Assembly: GCF_016908785.1 (NCBI RefSeq)
Contig: NZ_JAFBEO010000005.1
Coordinates: 53,273 to 117,272 of the forward strand
DNA length: 64,000 nucleotides
Direction of reading: 5' to 3'
DNA from: Weissella uvarum
GTDB lineage: Bacteria; Bacillota; Bacilli; Lactobacillales; Lactobacillaceae
The notes under the pieces were generated by a model that did not search any database, was not told the DNA's origin, and was given only the letters and a program-made list of their open reading frames with translations. The translations under genes were made by a program, and so were the position numbers. Positions 26,957 to 35,363 of this stretch are shown here, in pieces (the first letter of the stretch is position 1; every line of letters starts with the position of its first letter).

Positions 26957-28381
26957 TTAGTCGATTGTGACAATTGACATCAAGTTAGTTGTTCCAGAAA
27001 CAGTCACTGGGATACCAGCAGTAACAATAATCTTGTCACCCTTCTCAGCCAAACCGTTTTCAACAGCTTGTTGCTTAGCCAATTCAATCATCTCGTCAGT
27101 TGTAGCAACTGGGTCAACGATAACTGGTTGAACACCCCAATAAATTGTAAGTGAACGTTGTACCATTTCATCAAATGTCAAAGCCAAAATGTCAGCATCA
27201 GGACGGTACTTTGAAATCATCTTAGCAGTGTATCCTGAGTTAGTTGCGGCAACGATTGCCTTAACGTCAGACAAGTTGTTGGCAGCGTTGGCGACTGAAG
27301 CAGCAACTGATTCAGTGATATCGTCAACCTTGTAATCATCCTTATGACGGCTGTTTTCACGCAAAGCTGTTTCAGCCTTTTCGTCAATCCGAGCCATTGT
27401 AGCAACTGATTCTACTGGGTATGAACCATTAGCTGATTCTCCAGAAAGCATTGTTGCATCAGTACCATCGAAGACAGCATTGGCAACGTCAGAAGCTTCG
27501 GCACGTGTAGGACGTGGGTTCTCTTGCATTGAATCAAGCATATCAGTCGCTGTGATAACGGGCTTACCAGCTTCGTTCATCATACGGATCAATTCTTTTT
27601 GAACCAATGGCACGTTCTCAGGCGGAATCTCCACACCCATGTCTCCACGAGCAATCATCAATCCATCTGAAACCTTCAAGATTTCTGGGAAGTTATCAAT
27701 TCCTTCTTGAGACTCAATCTTAGGGAAGATCATAACATCTTCGCGGTTTGCTTCCTTTAATAGGGCACGGATATCTTCAACGTCAGATGGCTTACGCACA
27801 AATGAAGCGGCGATATATTGGATACCATTTTGCAAACCAAAACGAATGTCATCAGCATCCTTTTCAGTAATACCAGGCAAGTTAATTGAAACACCTGGGG
27901 CGTTAACACCCTTACGTGAACCCAACCAACCATGGTTTTGAACTTCAGTAACTAATTCACGTGTTGCATCATCTTTATCAGTGATCAACATATCAATTAG
28001 ACCATCATCAAACAAAACATGTCCACCAACATGTACGTCATCGTACAAACCTGGGTAAGTTACAGCAACCTTATCTTTAGTTCCTTGTAGTGAATCATCC
28101 ATTGAGATGCGAACAACATCACCAATGTTAAATTCAATCTTACCAGGTTCTTGAACCGTGGTACGGATTTCGGCACCCTTGGTGTCCAAAAGAAGACCAA
28201 CAGTCTTTCCGGTCTTTGCTTCCGCTTCATGAACCGCATTGATACGACCCAAATGCTCTTCGTGATCTCCGTGTGAGAAGTTAAAACGGGTAACGTTAGC
28301 ACCAGCTTCTAATAAGCTAGCAATAGTTTCGACATCTGTACTGGCAGGTCCAAGTGTTGAAACAATCTTGGTCTTTTTCAT
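26957..28381 (-). CDS. pyk: Pyruvate kinase
   Basis: Catalyses PEP + ADP to pyruvate + ATP. The start MKKTKIVSTLGPAS (ATG at 28381, AAGGAG upstream) gives 474 aa, the short form without the extra C-terminal PEP-utiliser domain. The active-site signature IFPKIESQEGIDNF and the MIARGDMGVEIP and TATDMLDSM segments are intact. There is no pfk partner, as expected in obligate heterofermenters. A perfect cre site and an extended -10 lie about 110 bp upstream. Confidence 0.97.
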   Translation of the reverse strand: MKKTKIVSTLGPASTDVETIASLLEAGANVTRFNFSHGDHEEHLGRINAVHEAEAKTGKTVGLLLDTKGAEIRTTVQEPGKIEFNIGDVVRISMDDSLQGTKDKVAVTYPGLYDDVHVGGHVLFDDGLIDMLITDKDDATRELVTEVQNHGWLGSRKGVNAPGVSINLPGITEKDADDIRFGLQNGIQYIAASFVRKPSDVEDIRALLKEANREDVMIFPKIESQEGIDNFPEILKVSDGLMIARGDMGVEIPPENVPLVQKELIRMMNEAGKPVITATDMLDSMQENPRPTRAEASDVANAVFDGTDATMLSGESANGSYPVESVATMARIDEKAETALRENSRHKDDYKVDDITESVAASVANAANNLSDVKAIVAATNSGYTAKMISKYRPDADILALTFDEMVQRSLTIYWGVQPVIVDPVATTDEMIELAKQQAVENGLAEKGDKIIVTAGIPVTVSGTTNLMSIVTID

Positions 28382-28485
28382 TATTGAAAAATCTCCTTTG
28401 TTTTTTGATAGCAATACTTCTGTATCCAATGAACATTGTACACTAAATTTAAACCGTTTAACATTGAAAATCGGTATTTTTAAAA

Positions 28486-28508
28486 TGTAAACGTTTCCAA
28501 TTATATCA
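28486..28508 (-). promoter_or_regulatory. pyk promoter and CcpA cre site
   Basis: An extended -10 (TGATATAAT; TATAAT at 28505-28500) is followed immediately by TGGAAACGTTTACA (28499-28486), a full match to the cre consensus TGNAANCGNTNNCA. Overlap of cre with the expected transcription start suggests repression by CcpA, or a site-dependent effect. Confidence 0.75.
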
Positions 28509-28577
28509 AGGTTTTTAGAACTTTTATTAGACAATCTATCTGGTCGATTTATTGCAATCTGGGTTCGTCCAGACAAT

Positions 28578-28606
28578 AAAAAAACAGCCGTTTAGGGCTG
28601 TTTTTA
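28578..28606 (-). terminator. lysP terminator
   Basis: AACAGCC/GGCTGTT hairpin (loop CTAAAC region) followed by T7 on the minus strand. Confidence 0.88.
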
Positions 28607-28612
28607 CTTAAT

Positions 28613-30097
28613 TTATTTTTCGTCGGCTGACATTGGACGCGCATCCGTTTGCAAATCAACTTCTTCAAGTGGACGAATCTTAGTATGATGCTTGAACTTG
28701 TAGTAGAAGAACAACACTAAGAAAATTGGAATAGCCAAGTAAGTGGTAATAATAGCCTGCCAGTTCCAATCCATAATCGAACCTTGGAATGATTGTAAGT
28801 CTTGTCCCATAATCACGATGATTGACATGACAAGTGCTAAGATTGGTCCCACTGGGAACCACTTTGCATGGTAACGCAATTCTGACACGGCATGGCCTTG
28901 AGCCTTAAAGGCACGTCGGAAACGATAGTCACATACCGCAATGCCAATCCATGTAATAAATCCGGTCAAACCAGACGCTGCCACCAAATACATATACACA
29001 TCTTTTCCAACTAAACTCGTAGCCAATGTCAAGACACTAACCGCAATCGTTACAAGTAACGCCCGCGTTGGAATCCCAGTTTTAGCATCCACTTTCTTAA
29101 AGAAACTTGGTGCCATGCCATCTTCTGCCATGGAATAAAGCATACGTGATGACGTATACAAACCAGAGTTAGCTGAAGAAATCACTGACGTTAAGATAAC
29201 TGCATTCATAACCGCAGCCGCACCAGCCAAACCGGCGCGCTCAAATACCAAAGTAAATGGCGATACCGCAATATTTTGCTCACTTGAATTCAAAAGTGAT
29301 GGATCCTTGTAGTAAATAATTGCACCAATCACAAAGATGGCCCCAATATAGAACAACAAAATCCGCCAGAATACTTGTTTAATTGCAGTTGGAACTGATG
29401 TTTCTGGTGTTTCAGACTCACCAGCTGTAATGCCAATGAATTCTGTTCCTTGGAACGAGAATCCCGCCACCATTAAGACTGCCAAAATACCATTGAAGCC
29501 ATTCACAAAACCATGGTTACCAACTGATAAATTCCGGGCAACATCTGGCTTATAAGTCATAATGCCAAAAATCATTGCAAACCCAACCAACAAGAAAGCA
29601 ATGACTGCAATTACTTTAATCATTGCCATCCAAAACTCAGTTTCACCATAAGTTTTAGTTGATAGCAAATTGATAAGTAAAATTAGTGCAAGCGTTCCGA
29701 AAGACCAAATCCAACTTGGACTGTGGGGGAACCAATACCCCATCACAACGCCCACGGTAGCTGCTTCAACGGCAACAGTAACCGTCCAGTTCAACCAAAA
29801 ATTCCAGCCCATCGCAAACCCAAACGCAGGATCCACAAAACGATCAGCATAGGTTGAAAACGAACCAGATACTGGCATATAAGTTGCCATTTCACCAAGT
29901 CCGGTCATCAAGAAATACACCATCAAACCCATAATGGCATACGCTGTTAAAGCTCCAAAAGGACCAGCTTGCGCCACGGTCGCACCAGACGTCACAAATA
30001 GCCCGGTTCCAATCGTTCCGCCTAAGGCAATCATTGATAAATGACGGGTTTTGAGCGTCCGCTTTAAACCAGGCTGCTCTGCTTCTTCATTAGACAT
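28613..30097 (-). CDS. lysP: Lysine permease LysP (APC family)
   Basis: This 494-aa, 12-helix amino-acid/proton symporter belongs to the YAT branch: the N-terminal LKTRHLSMIALGGTIGTGLF, the GFSFQGTEFIGITAGESETP segment and the SGLYTSSRMLYSMAEDG segment are characteristic. Substrate is assigned from the lysine riboswitch directly upstream. The start at 30097 follows GGAGGAG. It is monocistronic. Confidence 0.9.
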   Translation of the reverse strand: MSNEEAEQPGLKRTLKTRHLSMIALGGTIGTGLFVTSGATVAQAGPFGALTAYAIMGLMVYFLMTGLGEMATYMPVSGSFSTYADRFVDPAFGFAMGWNFWLNWTVTVAVEAATVGVVMGYWFPHSPSWIWSFGTLALILLINLLSTKTYGETEFWMAMIKVIAVIAFLLVGFAMIFGIMTYKPDVARNLSVGNHGFVNGFNGILAVLMVAGFSFQGTEFIGITAGESETPETSVPTAIKQVFWRILLFYIGAIFVIGAIIYYKDPSLLNSSEQNIAVSPFTLVFERAGLAGAAAVMNAVILTSVISSANSGLYTSSRMLYSMAEDGMAPSFFKKVDAKTGIPTRALLVTIAVSVLTLATSLVGKDVYMYLVAASGLTGFITWIGIAVCDYRFRRAFKAQGHAVSELRYHAKWFPVGPILALVMSIIVIMGQDLQSFQGSIMDWNWQAIITTYLAIPIFLVLFFYYKFKHHTKIRPLEEVDLQTDARPMSADEK

Positions 30098-30138
30098 AAA
30101 ACTCCTCCTAATTTTATGAGGCCTCCATGCCTTGGGTC

Positions 30139-30356
30139 AAAAAAAGCCTAGTTTACGGCTATCGTCGTAAACTAGGCATTATTTACCAAGTATATGATAG
30201 CGCTCCGTAATCATTGATTACGACAGTCCAGCCACTCTTAATAACTGCACCAATGAGTCCACCCGCCGGCTACTCATTTCGGCAACCGCCCCTTTTACTA
30301 ATCGCATCACCCGCCGGTTTGATTAGTTACTCTTGTTAGTTGCAACCTCTATATTA
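30139..30356 (-). promoter_or_regulatory. Lysine riboswitch (L box)
   Basis: The leader has the conserved L-box blocks: AGAGGTTGC...AGAGTAACT at the 5' end, GGGGCGGTTGCCGAA in the middle, GGCTGGACTGTC, and GGAGCGCTATC at the 3' side. A terminator (GCCTAGTTTACG/CGTAAACTAGGC plus T7, 30139-30177) follows. Lysine binding should favour termination and shut off the permease. Confidence 0.95.
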
Positions 30357-30372
30357 TTTTATGTTTGCTAAT

Positions 30373-30401
30373 AGTTTAGTGGACTTTTCTGTATCCGTCA
30401 A
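30373..30401 (-). promoter_or_regulatory. lysP promoter
   Basis: TTGACG (30401-30396), exactly 17 bp, TAAACT (30378-30373), ending about 20 bp before the riboswitch. It lies directly after the DUF1634 gene with no terminator between. Confidence 0.7.
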
Positions 30402-30403
30402 GC

Positions 30404-30787
30404 TTATTTACTGTAATACCCATAAGCAATCGCTACAAATAAAATAATTAAAACCACAGTTGTTATTATCGTATAAAGATGATCATGAATCTTAGCAAAA
30501 GCTATAATTGACACAATTACCCGTAACACTGGGGTCATAATTAAAATAAATAAACCTAACATCATCCATGCCATGGGTTGCCACTGCCATAAGCCATGCC
30601 AAATTAGGGTTAATTGCGTTGGAAAAGTTGCTTGCGCTTGCGTGGGTTTGAACAATAAAAGGCCCATCCCAATTAGCATGGCTAAAATTGCCAAGCCCAC
30701 GCCAATTCGCATGATTTGTCCAATCACTTGTTCCATTTTAGCTAAATCAGTTTCGGCTTGTTTATGATTCTGGACTGGATTATTCAT
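30404..30787 (-). CDS. DUF1634 membrane protein
   Basis: 127 aa with three hydrophobic helices (IGVGLAILAMLIGMGLLLF, WMMLGLFILIMTPVLRVIV, TIITTVVLIILFVAIAYGY). DUF1634 proteins are typically encoded next to TSUP/TauE-type exporters, as here; the overlapping TAATG with the upstream gene suggests a stable pair. Biochemical role unknown. Confidence 0.8.
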   Translation of the reverse strand: MNNPVQNHKQAETDLAKMEQVIGQIMRIGVGLAILAMLIGMGLLLFKPTQAQATFPTQLTLIWHGLWQWQPMAWMMLGLFILIMTPVLRVIVSIIAFAKIHDHLYTIITTVVLIILFVAIAYGYYSK

Positions 30788-31632
30788 TAGTTAAATACCA
30801 CCATTCCTTTATAAATAAGTTGTAAGGCCATCAATAAGACCACTGGGATAAAAATCTTTCGAATCATTTTGGCTGGCAAATACTGCATGACGTGTGAGCC
30901 AATCGTTGAACCCACAACAATACCTAAGGCCATTGGTACGGCAATCGTTGGTTTAATGGTGCCATTAAAAAAATAAACCGTTGCTGACGCAGCAGCTGTT
31001 ACTCCCATCATTAAATTAGATGTTGCCGATGAAACCTTCAATGGCATTTTCATGACACCATCCATCGCCATGACCTTGAAGGCACCTGATCCAATCCCCA
31101 ATAGACCAGAGGCAATCCCAGCACCAAACATAACCGCAGCACCACCAGGTACATGTTCTAGGTAATAAGGCACTGTTTTTTGAGCTTGCTTATCATAATA
31201 TTGTCCATTCAACTCTAAACGAGTCGCTAATGGATCTGGTGTTTGTACCATCGTATCTGCTTTAGTCTGATGTAACTTTTTCCACATGTTCCAGGCTTGG
31301 AAAATCAATAACGCTCCGAATAAGAAGTACAACACAGTTGCATGAAAGAAGCCGGCCATAATCGCCCCCAATAGCGCTCCTAAAGTTGTAAAAATTTCCA
31401 AGAACATCGCCACTCGTAGATTTAAAACATCATCTTTTAAAAAGGCGATTGCTGAGCCGGAACTAGTTGCAATCACAGCAATAATGCTGGCTCCAACCGC
31501 ATATTTAATATCTAACCCCATAAAAACTGTCAAAACAGGTGTGACAATGATGCCTCCGCCCAAACCCAATATGGATCCTAAGGCCCCCGCCAAAACACCC
31601 GTAACCAACATGATAACCGTTTGTGTTAACAT
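30787..31632 (-). CDS. TSUP family transporter (TauE/SafE, DUF81)
   Basis: A 281-aa membrane protein with the two-repeat TSUP organisation. Each repeat carries the glycine-rich signature (GALGSILGLGGGIIVTPVL near residue 16, GIASGLLGIGSGAFKVMAM near 175). Family members export sulfite, sulfonates or other organic anions. Substrate unknown. A TATAAT -10 lies at 31683-31678 in the divergent intergenic region. Confidence 0.9.
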   Translation of the reverse strand: MLTQTVIMLVTGVLAGALGSILGLGGGIIVTPVLTVFMGLDIKYAVGASIIAVIATSSGSAIAFLKDDVLNLRVAMFLEIFTTLGALLGAIMAGFFHATVLYFLFGALLIFQAWNMWKKLHQTKADTMVQTPDPLATRLELNGQYYDKQAQKTVPYYLEHVPGGAAVMFGAGIASGLLGIGSGAFKVMAMDGVMKMPLKVSSATSNLMMGVTAAASATVYFFNGTIKPTIAVPMALGIVVGSTIGSHVMQYLPAKMIRKIFIPVVLLMALQLIYKGMVVFN

Positions 31633-31737
31633 ATAATATATTACTCCCTAATAAATTTAGCAGTATCACTTTCCATATTATACCGCTTCATCGGATAACA
31701 TAACTAGCGATGGAATGAAAAGATTGGAGTCAAACAC

Positions 31738-32385
31738 ATGTTAATTCGAAATACACATGCCCAAAAAATTTTATTTGGTCTAAGCCTAATCGCGTGCATC
31801 GGTCTAATCATTTTAACTTTGCTGCATGCACCGTTTATTGCCATGCTGGACAACTTGAGTGCGCAGTTACACATGTCACAATTACCTCATAGCATTCAGC
31901 TTATCTGGCACCTCGTTGCGTTCTTTAACCAGGGGTTCGGCGCTTTATTCGTCATTTTTTGCTTAGCCTATTTTCTTTGGGGCTTCAAGTATAAGTTACC
32001 GGCTTTTTGGGTAGTCTGTACCAGTCTATTTGGGGGATTAAGCCTTCATTTGTTAGATTGGTTAATTCCAGCAACCCATCTGCATCAAGCCGTCCAATTC
32101 CCAGCGTTTGCCATCTTTTGGGCGAGCTTAATTTATTCTTTTTTTAATATCTTCATCCTGCCAGAATTAAACCACTTCTTTAGTCGAATCGGTCTGCAAT
32201 GCCTTTTATGCATGATTTGGCTTTTCATTTTTATCGGCAGTCTCTTTCAAACTCATGTACTCATGAGTGGTATTCTCTTTGGCTGGAGCTTTGCGCTCGT
32301 TATCCTCGAACTTTTTGAAATGCTCTATGTCCACTACGCCCCTTTCTTTGCACGCATGAACGGATTTCATAACTCATGGTATTAA
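31738..32385 (+). CDS. PAP2-like integral membrane protein lacking catalytic residues
   Basis: 215 aa with about six hydrophobic helices. Spacing resembles PAP2 lipid phosphatases, and the positions of the PSGH and SRxxxxxHxxxD motifs can be guessed (QFPAFAIFWASL; GSLFQTHVLMSGILFGW). However, the PSGH Ser/His, the Arg and the nucleophile-assisting Asp are not there, and KxxxxxxRP is absent. It is either a non-catalytic PAP2 relative or an unrelated membrane protein. A GNAT gene overlaps its stop. Ribosome site TTGGAG at 31723 region. Confidence 0.6.
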   Translation: MLIRNTHAQKILFGLSLIACIGLIILTLLHAPFIAMLDNLSAQLHMSQLPHSIQLIWHLVAFFNQGFGALFVIFCLAYFLWGFKYKLPAFWVVCTSLFGGLSLHLLDWLIPATHLHQAVQFPAFAIFWASLIYSFFNIFILPELNHFFSRIGLQCLLCMIWLFIFIGSLFQTHVLMSGILFGWSFALVILELFEMLYVHYAPFFARMNGFHNSWY

Positions 32386-32828
32386 AAAATGTCATTACCC
32401 TGCAGCCTTGGCAAGCCAACGATTTTAAAACCTATCAGCAACTATTGGCTGATGAAAGTTTAGCGCATGGTTTAGGCGTATTATCAGGAAATTTAAAACA
32501 CCATTTTACGAATGAATGCCAACAAGTTGCTTTTAATCAAATCAAACTTAATCAAACCTGCGTTGGTACGCTTACCGTGTACCAAATCGATGAACAAACT
32601 TTAGACTTAGCCTATGGTCTCATCCAGCCCTACCAACATCAAGGCATTATGGGACAAGCACTCACCCAGCAACTTGAACAATTGCCCCACGGAAAAATTG
32701 TCCAAGCCGAAATTTTAGTTGAGAATCATGCCTCACAAGCCTTGGTCGAAAAATTAAATTTTAAACAAGTAACTGTAATGAAAAATTTTTTAAACCAACA
32801 GATTGCGATTTATCAAAAGAAAATCTAA
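32376..32828 (+). CDS. GNAT family N-acetyltransferase
   Basis: 150 aa with the GNAT fold: a beta-hairpin start (ITLQPWQANDFKTYQQLL), acetyl-CoA loop region (YQHQGIMGQALTQQL, a Q/RxxGxG/A variant) and C-terminal ENHASQALVEKLNFKQV. It resembles RimJ/RimL-like enzymes. The ATG overlaps the upstream stop by 10 bp with no strong ribosome site, implying translational coupling. Substrate unknown. Confidence 0.82.
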   Translation: MVLKNVITLQPWQANDFKTYQQLLADESLAHGLGVLSGNLKHHFTNECQQVAFNQIKLNQTCVGTLTVYQIDEQTLDLAYGLIQPYQHQGIMGQALTQQLEQLPHGKIVQAEILVENHASQALVEKLNFKQVTVMKNFLNQQIAIYQKKI

Positions 32829-32903
32829 TAAAAAAGCTAGTCATGTAATAATTTCCGAAATCGATTTCATCTCGGAAAGCATATCCATGCCTAGCTTTTT
32901 TAT
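32829..32903. terminator. Bidirectional terminator with an inserted branch
   Basis: AAAAAAGCTAG.CATG pairs with CATG.CTAGCTTTTTT across a ~45-nt interior that itself contains a TTTCCGA/TCGGAAA hairpin. It serves the plus-strand GNAT and the minus-strand solute-binding gene, which converge here. Confidence 0.8.
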
Positions 32904-32904
32904 T

Positions 32905-33720
32905 TTAATTACCAAAATATTGCTTAGCTAACTTTGCTTCAGTACCATTCGCTTTCAATTCTGCTAAGGTCTGATTCACCTTATTTCGTAGAGTCCGATC
33001 CTCTTTTCGGAATCCAACCCCATATTGATCAGCTGGGAAGCCTGTGGCAACAATTTTAAGTGGCGTTCTTTGCTGCTCGTGCTTCATATCATAATTCGCA
33101 TAATCTCGATCAATTAAAACTGCATCAACCCGGCCAACCTGAAGATCATTAATCGCTTTATCGTAGGTATCGTACTGGACAACTTTGCGATTCAAATACT
33201 TTTTCAAATGCTGTGGTTCAGTATTTAAATTAGTGGCCCCAGAGGAACCTGTCTGTACTGCCAAAGTGTGATTACGCATATCAGCCGGCCGATGAATTGC
33301 ACTATCTTTCTTGGTCAATAATACCAAGCGATCTGAATGATATGGTTTTGAAAAGGCGACCTTCTTTTCTCGCGCTGGCGTAATTGTATAACCATTCCAA
33401 ATGACATCAATGTGATGTGTCGCGAGTTCAGTCTGGTTCATCGACCAATCAATGGTTTGAAATTTCGGCTTAAGTCCCATCCGCATAAACGTCGCACGAG
33501 CTAAGTCAACATCATACCCCACTAATTGGCCTTGCTTATTGCGGAAGCCCATTGGTACATAAGTATCATCAATTCCAATCACCACCTCCCCATTTTTTTG
33601 GACCGTTTTCCAAGAATCAGTTCGATGATTAACTCGATACGTTATCCCTAGCACAATGACTAACACCACCAACAAAACGAGCCCATTGCCCAACCAAATT
33701 TGCCAACGTGCTTTCTTCAT
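32905..33720 (-). CDS. Amino-acid ABC transporter solute-binding protein (probably histidine)
   Basis: 271-aa family 3 extracellular binding protein: GEVVIGIDDTYVPMGFRNKQG, GYDVDLARA and the FSKPYHSDRLVLL segment. The N-terminus is a hydrophobic anchor (LVLLVVLVIVLGITY) without a lipobox cysteine, so it is probably held by an uncleaved helix. Family tools would call it glutamine/polar amino acid; the His T-box upstream favours histidine. Last gene of a three-gene operon. Confidence 0.85.
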   Translation of the reverse strand: MKKARWQIWLGNGLVLLVVLVIVLGITYRVNHRTDSWKTVQKNGEVVIGIDDTYVPMGFRNKQGQLVGYDVDLARATFMRMGLKPKFQTIDWSMNQTELATHHIDVIWNGYTITPAREKKVAFSKPYHSDRLVLLTKKDSAIHRPADMRNHTLAVQTGSSGATNLNTEPQHLKKYLNRKVVQYDTYDKAINDLQVGRVDAVLIDRDYANYDMKHEQQRTPLKIVATGFPADQYGVGFRKEDRTLRNKVNQTLAELKANGTEAKLAKQYFGN

Positions 33721-33729
33721 AATTGCCTC

Positions 33730-34368
33730 CTAGCGCTTCACATCAGTCGCAAAGTCAAAAATTGTACTATCTAAACTATCAGCAAAAGGCAAGTCGTGAG
33801 TCACAATTAATTGTGTGACCCCTTTGGCCTGTAGCTCCTGGGTCACTGCTGTGACGCGTTGGGTTGAAGCTGCATCTAAACCGGAGGTTGGTTCGTCATA
33901 AGCTAGAATACCTGGATTCATCGCCAACGCACGGGCGATTGCAACTCTTTGTTTTTGACCACCTGATAGTTCAAATGGATATTGATCACTTTGATCTTGT
34001 AAATCTAGCTCTTGCATTAACCGATTAACATGCGTGTGTACCTCATCAGGGGTTTGATGGGCCACCAATTTTGGAGCTAAACCAATATTTTGCGCCACAC
34101 TATATTGAGGGAACAAATTAAAATCTTGGAAAATAACGCCGACATCCGCCCCGGTACGATTACCATCTAAGGCCAATTCTTTCCCATCCAACGTCATCGT
34201 TCCAGAATCAGCTGGCAACAACCCTGCCAGTATCCGCAAAAATGTCGTTTTTCCAATTCCGGACGGTCCAACAATCGTCAAAATTTCACCATCGGCAATC
34301 GTTAAATTCAAATCTTTGAAGATAACGTGATCACCATAGGCTTTGGATAAATTCTTAATTTCTAACAT
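33730..34368 (-). CDS. Amino-acid ABC transporter ATP-binding protein
   Basis: 212 aa with Walker A (GPSGIGKTTF), Q-loop (FQDFNLFPQ), signature (LSGGQKQRVAIARAL) and Walker B (ILAYDEPTSGLD) all intact. It pairs with the permease 14 bp upstream and the binding protein 9 bp downstream. Ribosome site AAGGAGG. Confidence 0.95.
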   Translation of the reverse strand: MLEIKNLSKAYGDHVIFKDLNLTIADGEILTIVGPSGIGKTTFLRILAGLLPADSGTMTLDGKELALDGNRTGADVGVIFQDFNLFPQYSVAQNIGLAPKLVAHQTPDEVHTHVNRLMQELDLQDQSDQYPFELSGGQKQRVAIARALAMNPGILAYDEPTSGLDAASTQRVTAVTQELQAKGVTQLIVTHDLPFADSLDSTIFDFATDVKR

Positions 34369-34382
34369 TTTGGCCCTCCTTT

Positions 34383-35027
34383 CTAATGATAATAGTTCAT
34401 CTTTTTCTCAATGTAGCGCATCCCATACGTCAACGCAATCGTCAACAATAGATAAAGTGCTCCCACAAGCAAATAAGGCACTAAAGTGACATCTCGTGCA
34501 GCAGCAATATTACCGGCACGCATTAAATCACCAAGCCCAATCACATAAACCAATGAAGAATCTTTAACTAAGTTAATGACTTCATTCCCGACCGGTGGCA
34601 TAACATTCTTAAGAACCTGTGGTAGAACAATATGCTGCAAGGTTTGTCGACGACTAAAGCCTAACACTTTTGCACCATCATATTGTCCTTGGTTAATCGA
34701 TTGAAAACCACCCCGAAAAATTTCGGCAAAATAAGCTGCATAATTGAAAATAAATGTCACCACCGCAGCCTCAAAGCGGGGAAAAGTTACAATGTTTGCC
34801 AAACTCAAACCATAATAAACAAAAACAATTTGTAACAACAATGGTGTCCCACGCATTATTGTAATGTAAGCATTCGTAATCGTCCTTAAGACAATTAGTT
34901 TAGACTTCATTGCTAAAGCAATCACCATCCCCAAAGGAACTGATCCAAGCAAAGTGAGGCCAAAGACCCCTAAAGTCATTTTCAAACCATCCAATAAACT
35001 GGGCAAAATCTGAAAAACATATTGCAT
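34383..35027 (-). CDS. Amino-acid ABC transporter permease
   Basis: 214-aa HisM/GlnP-type permease with five hydrophobic helices and the EAA-like loop (QGQYDGAKVLGFSRRQTLQHIVLPQ). The start is ATG at 35027 (GGAGGAAG upstream). The in-frame upstream extension would run through the T-box terminator and is not coding. First gene of the T-box-controlled operon. Confidence 0.93.
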   Translation of the reverse strand: MQYVFQILPSLLDGLKMTLGVFGLTLLGSVPLGMVIALAMKSKLIVLRTITNAYITIMRGTPLLLQIVFVYYGLSLANIVTFPRFEAAVVTFIFNYAAYFAEIFRGGFQSINQGQYDGAKVLGFSRRQTLQHIVLPQVLKNVMPPVGNEVINLVKDSSLVYVIGLGDLMRAGNIAAARDVTLVPYLLVGALYLLLTIALTYGMRYIEKKMNYYH

Positions 35028-35044
35028 TTTCTTCCTCCAAATCA

Positions 35045-35300
35045 TAAAAAAAGCCCTCAAGCAGTTAAAAACTACTCGAGGGCGATAAAGTCGCGGTCCC
35101 ACCTCATGATCTACCAATCATTACTAATTAGTACTCAGTTACCAGGTCATCCTGGTATGTCGATAACGGCGACGGCCGAACATATCTGTTAACAATCGCA
35201 AGTGTGGTTCACCTCAGTCCAACGCCATTTCTCAACCTTGCATGGCTCTCTGTGCTTAAACAATCGGTTACTCTTTTGCTCAAATTTTTTCGTATTTAAT
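35045..35300 (-). promoter_or_regulatory. T-box riboswitch, probably histidine (specifier CAC)
   Basis: The T-box core GGTGGGACCGCG lies at about 35103-35091, with the terminator (GCCCTCGAGTAG/CTGCTTGAGGGC plus T7) at 35045-35084. In stem I the 3' side reads GTGAAC-CAC-ACTTG, the same layout as the ATC-ACC of the ileS T-box, making CAC (35206-35204) the specifier. His-responsive T-boxes before this transporter type are known in lactic acid bacteria. Confidence 0.85.
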
Positions 35301-35313
35301 TAATGGTGTTATT

Positions 35314-35342
35314 ACCTTACCTAACTTCACTTGATTTGTCAA
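35314..35342 (-). promoter_or_regulatory. Promoter of the His transporter operon
   Basis: TTGACA (35342-35337), 17 bp, TAAGGT (35319-35314). The -35 lies in GATTGACAAATCAA, identical over 14 nt to the trpXYZ promoter. Confidence 0.6.
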
Positions 35343-35363
35343 TCAAACTAATGTTTAGAATAC

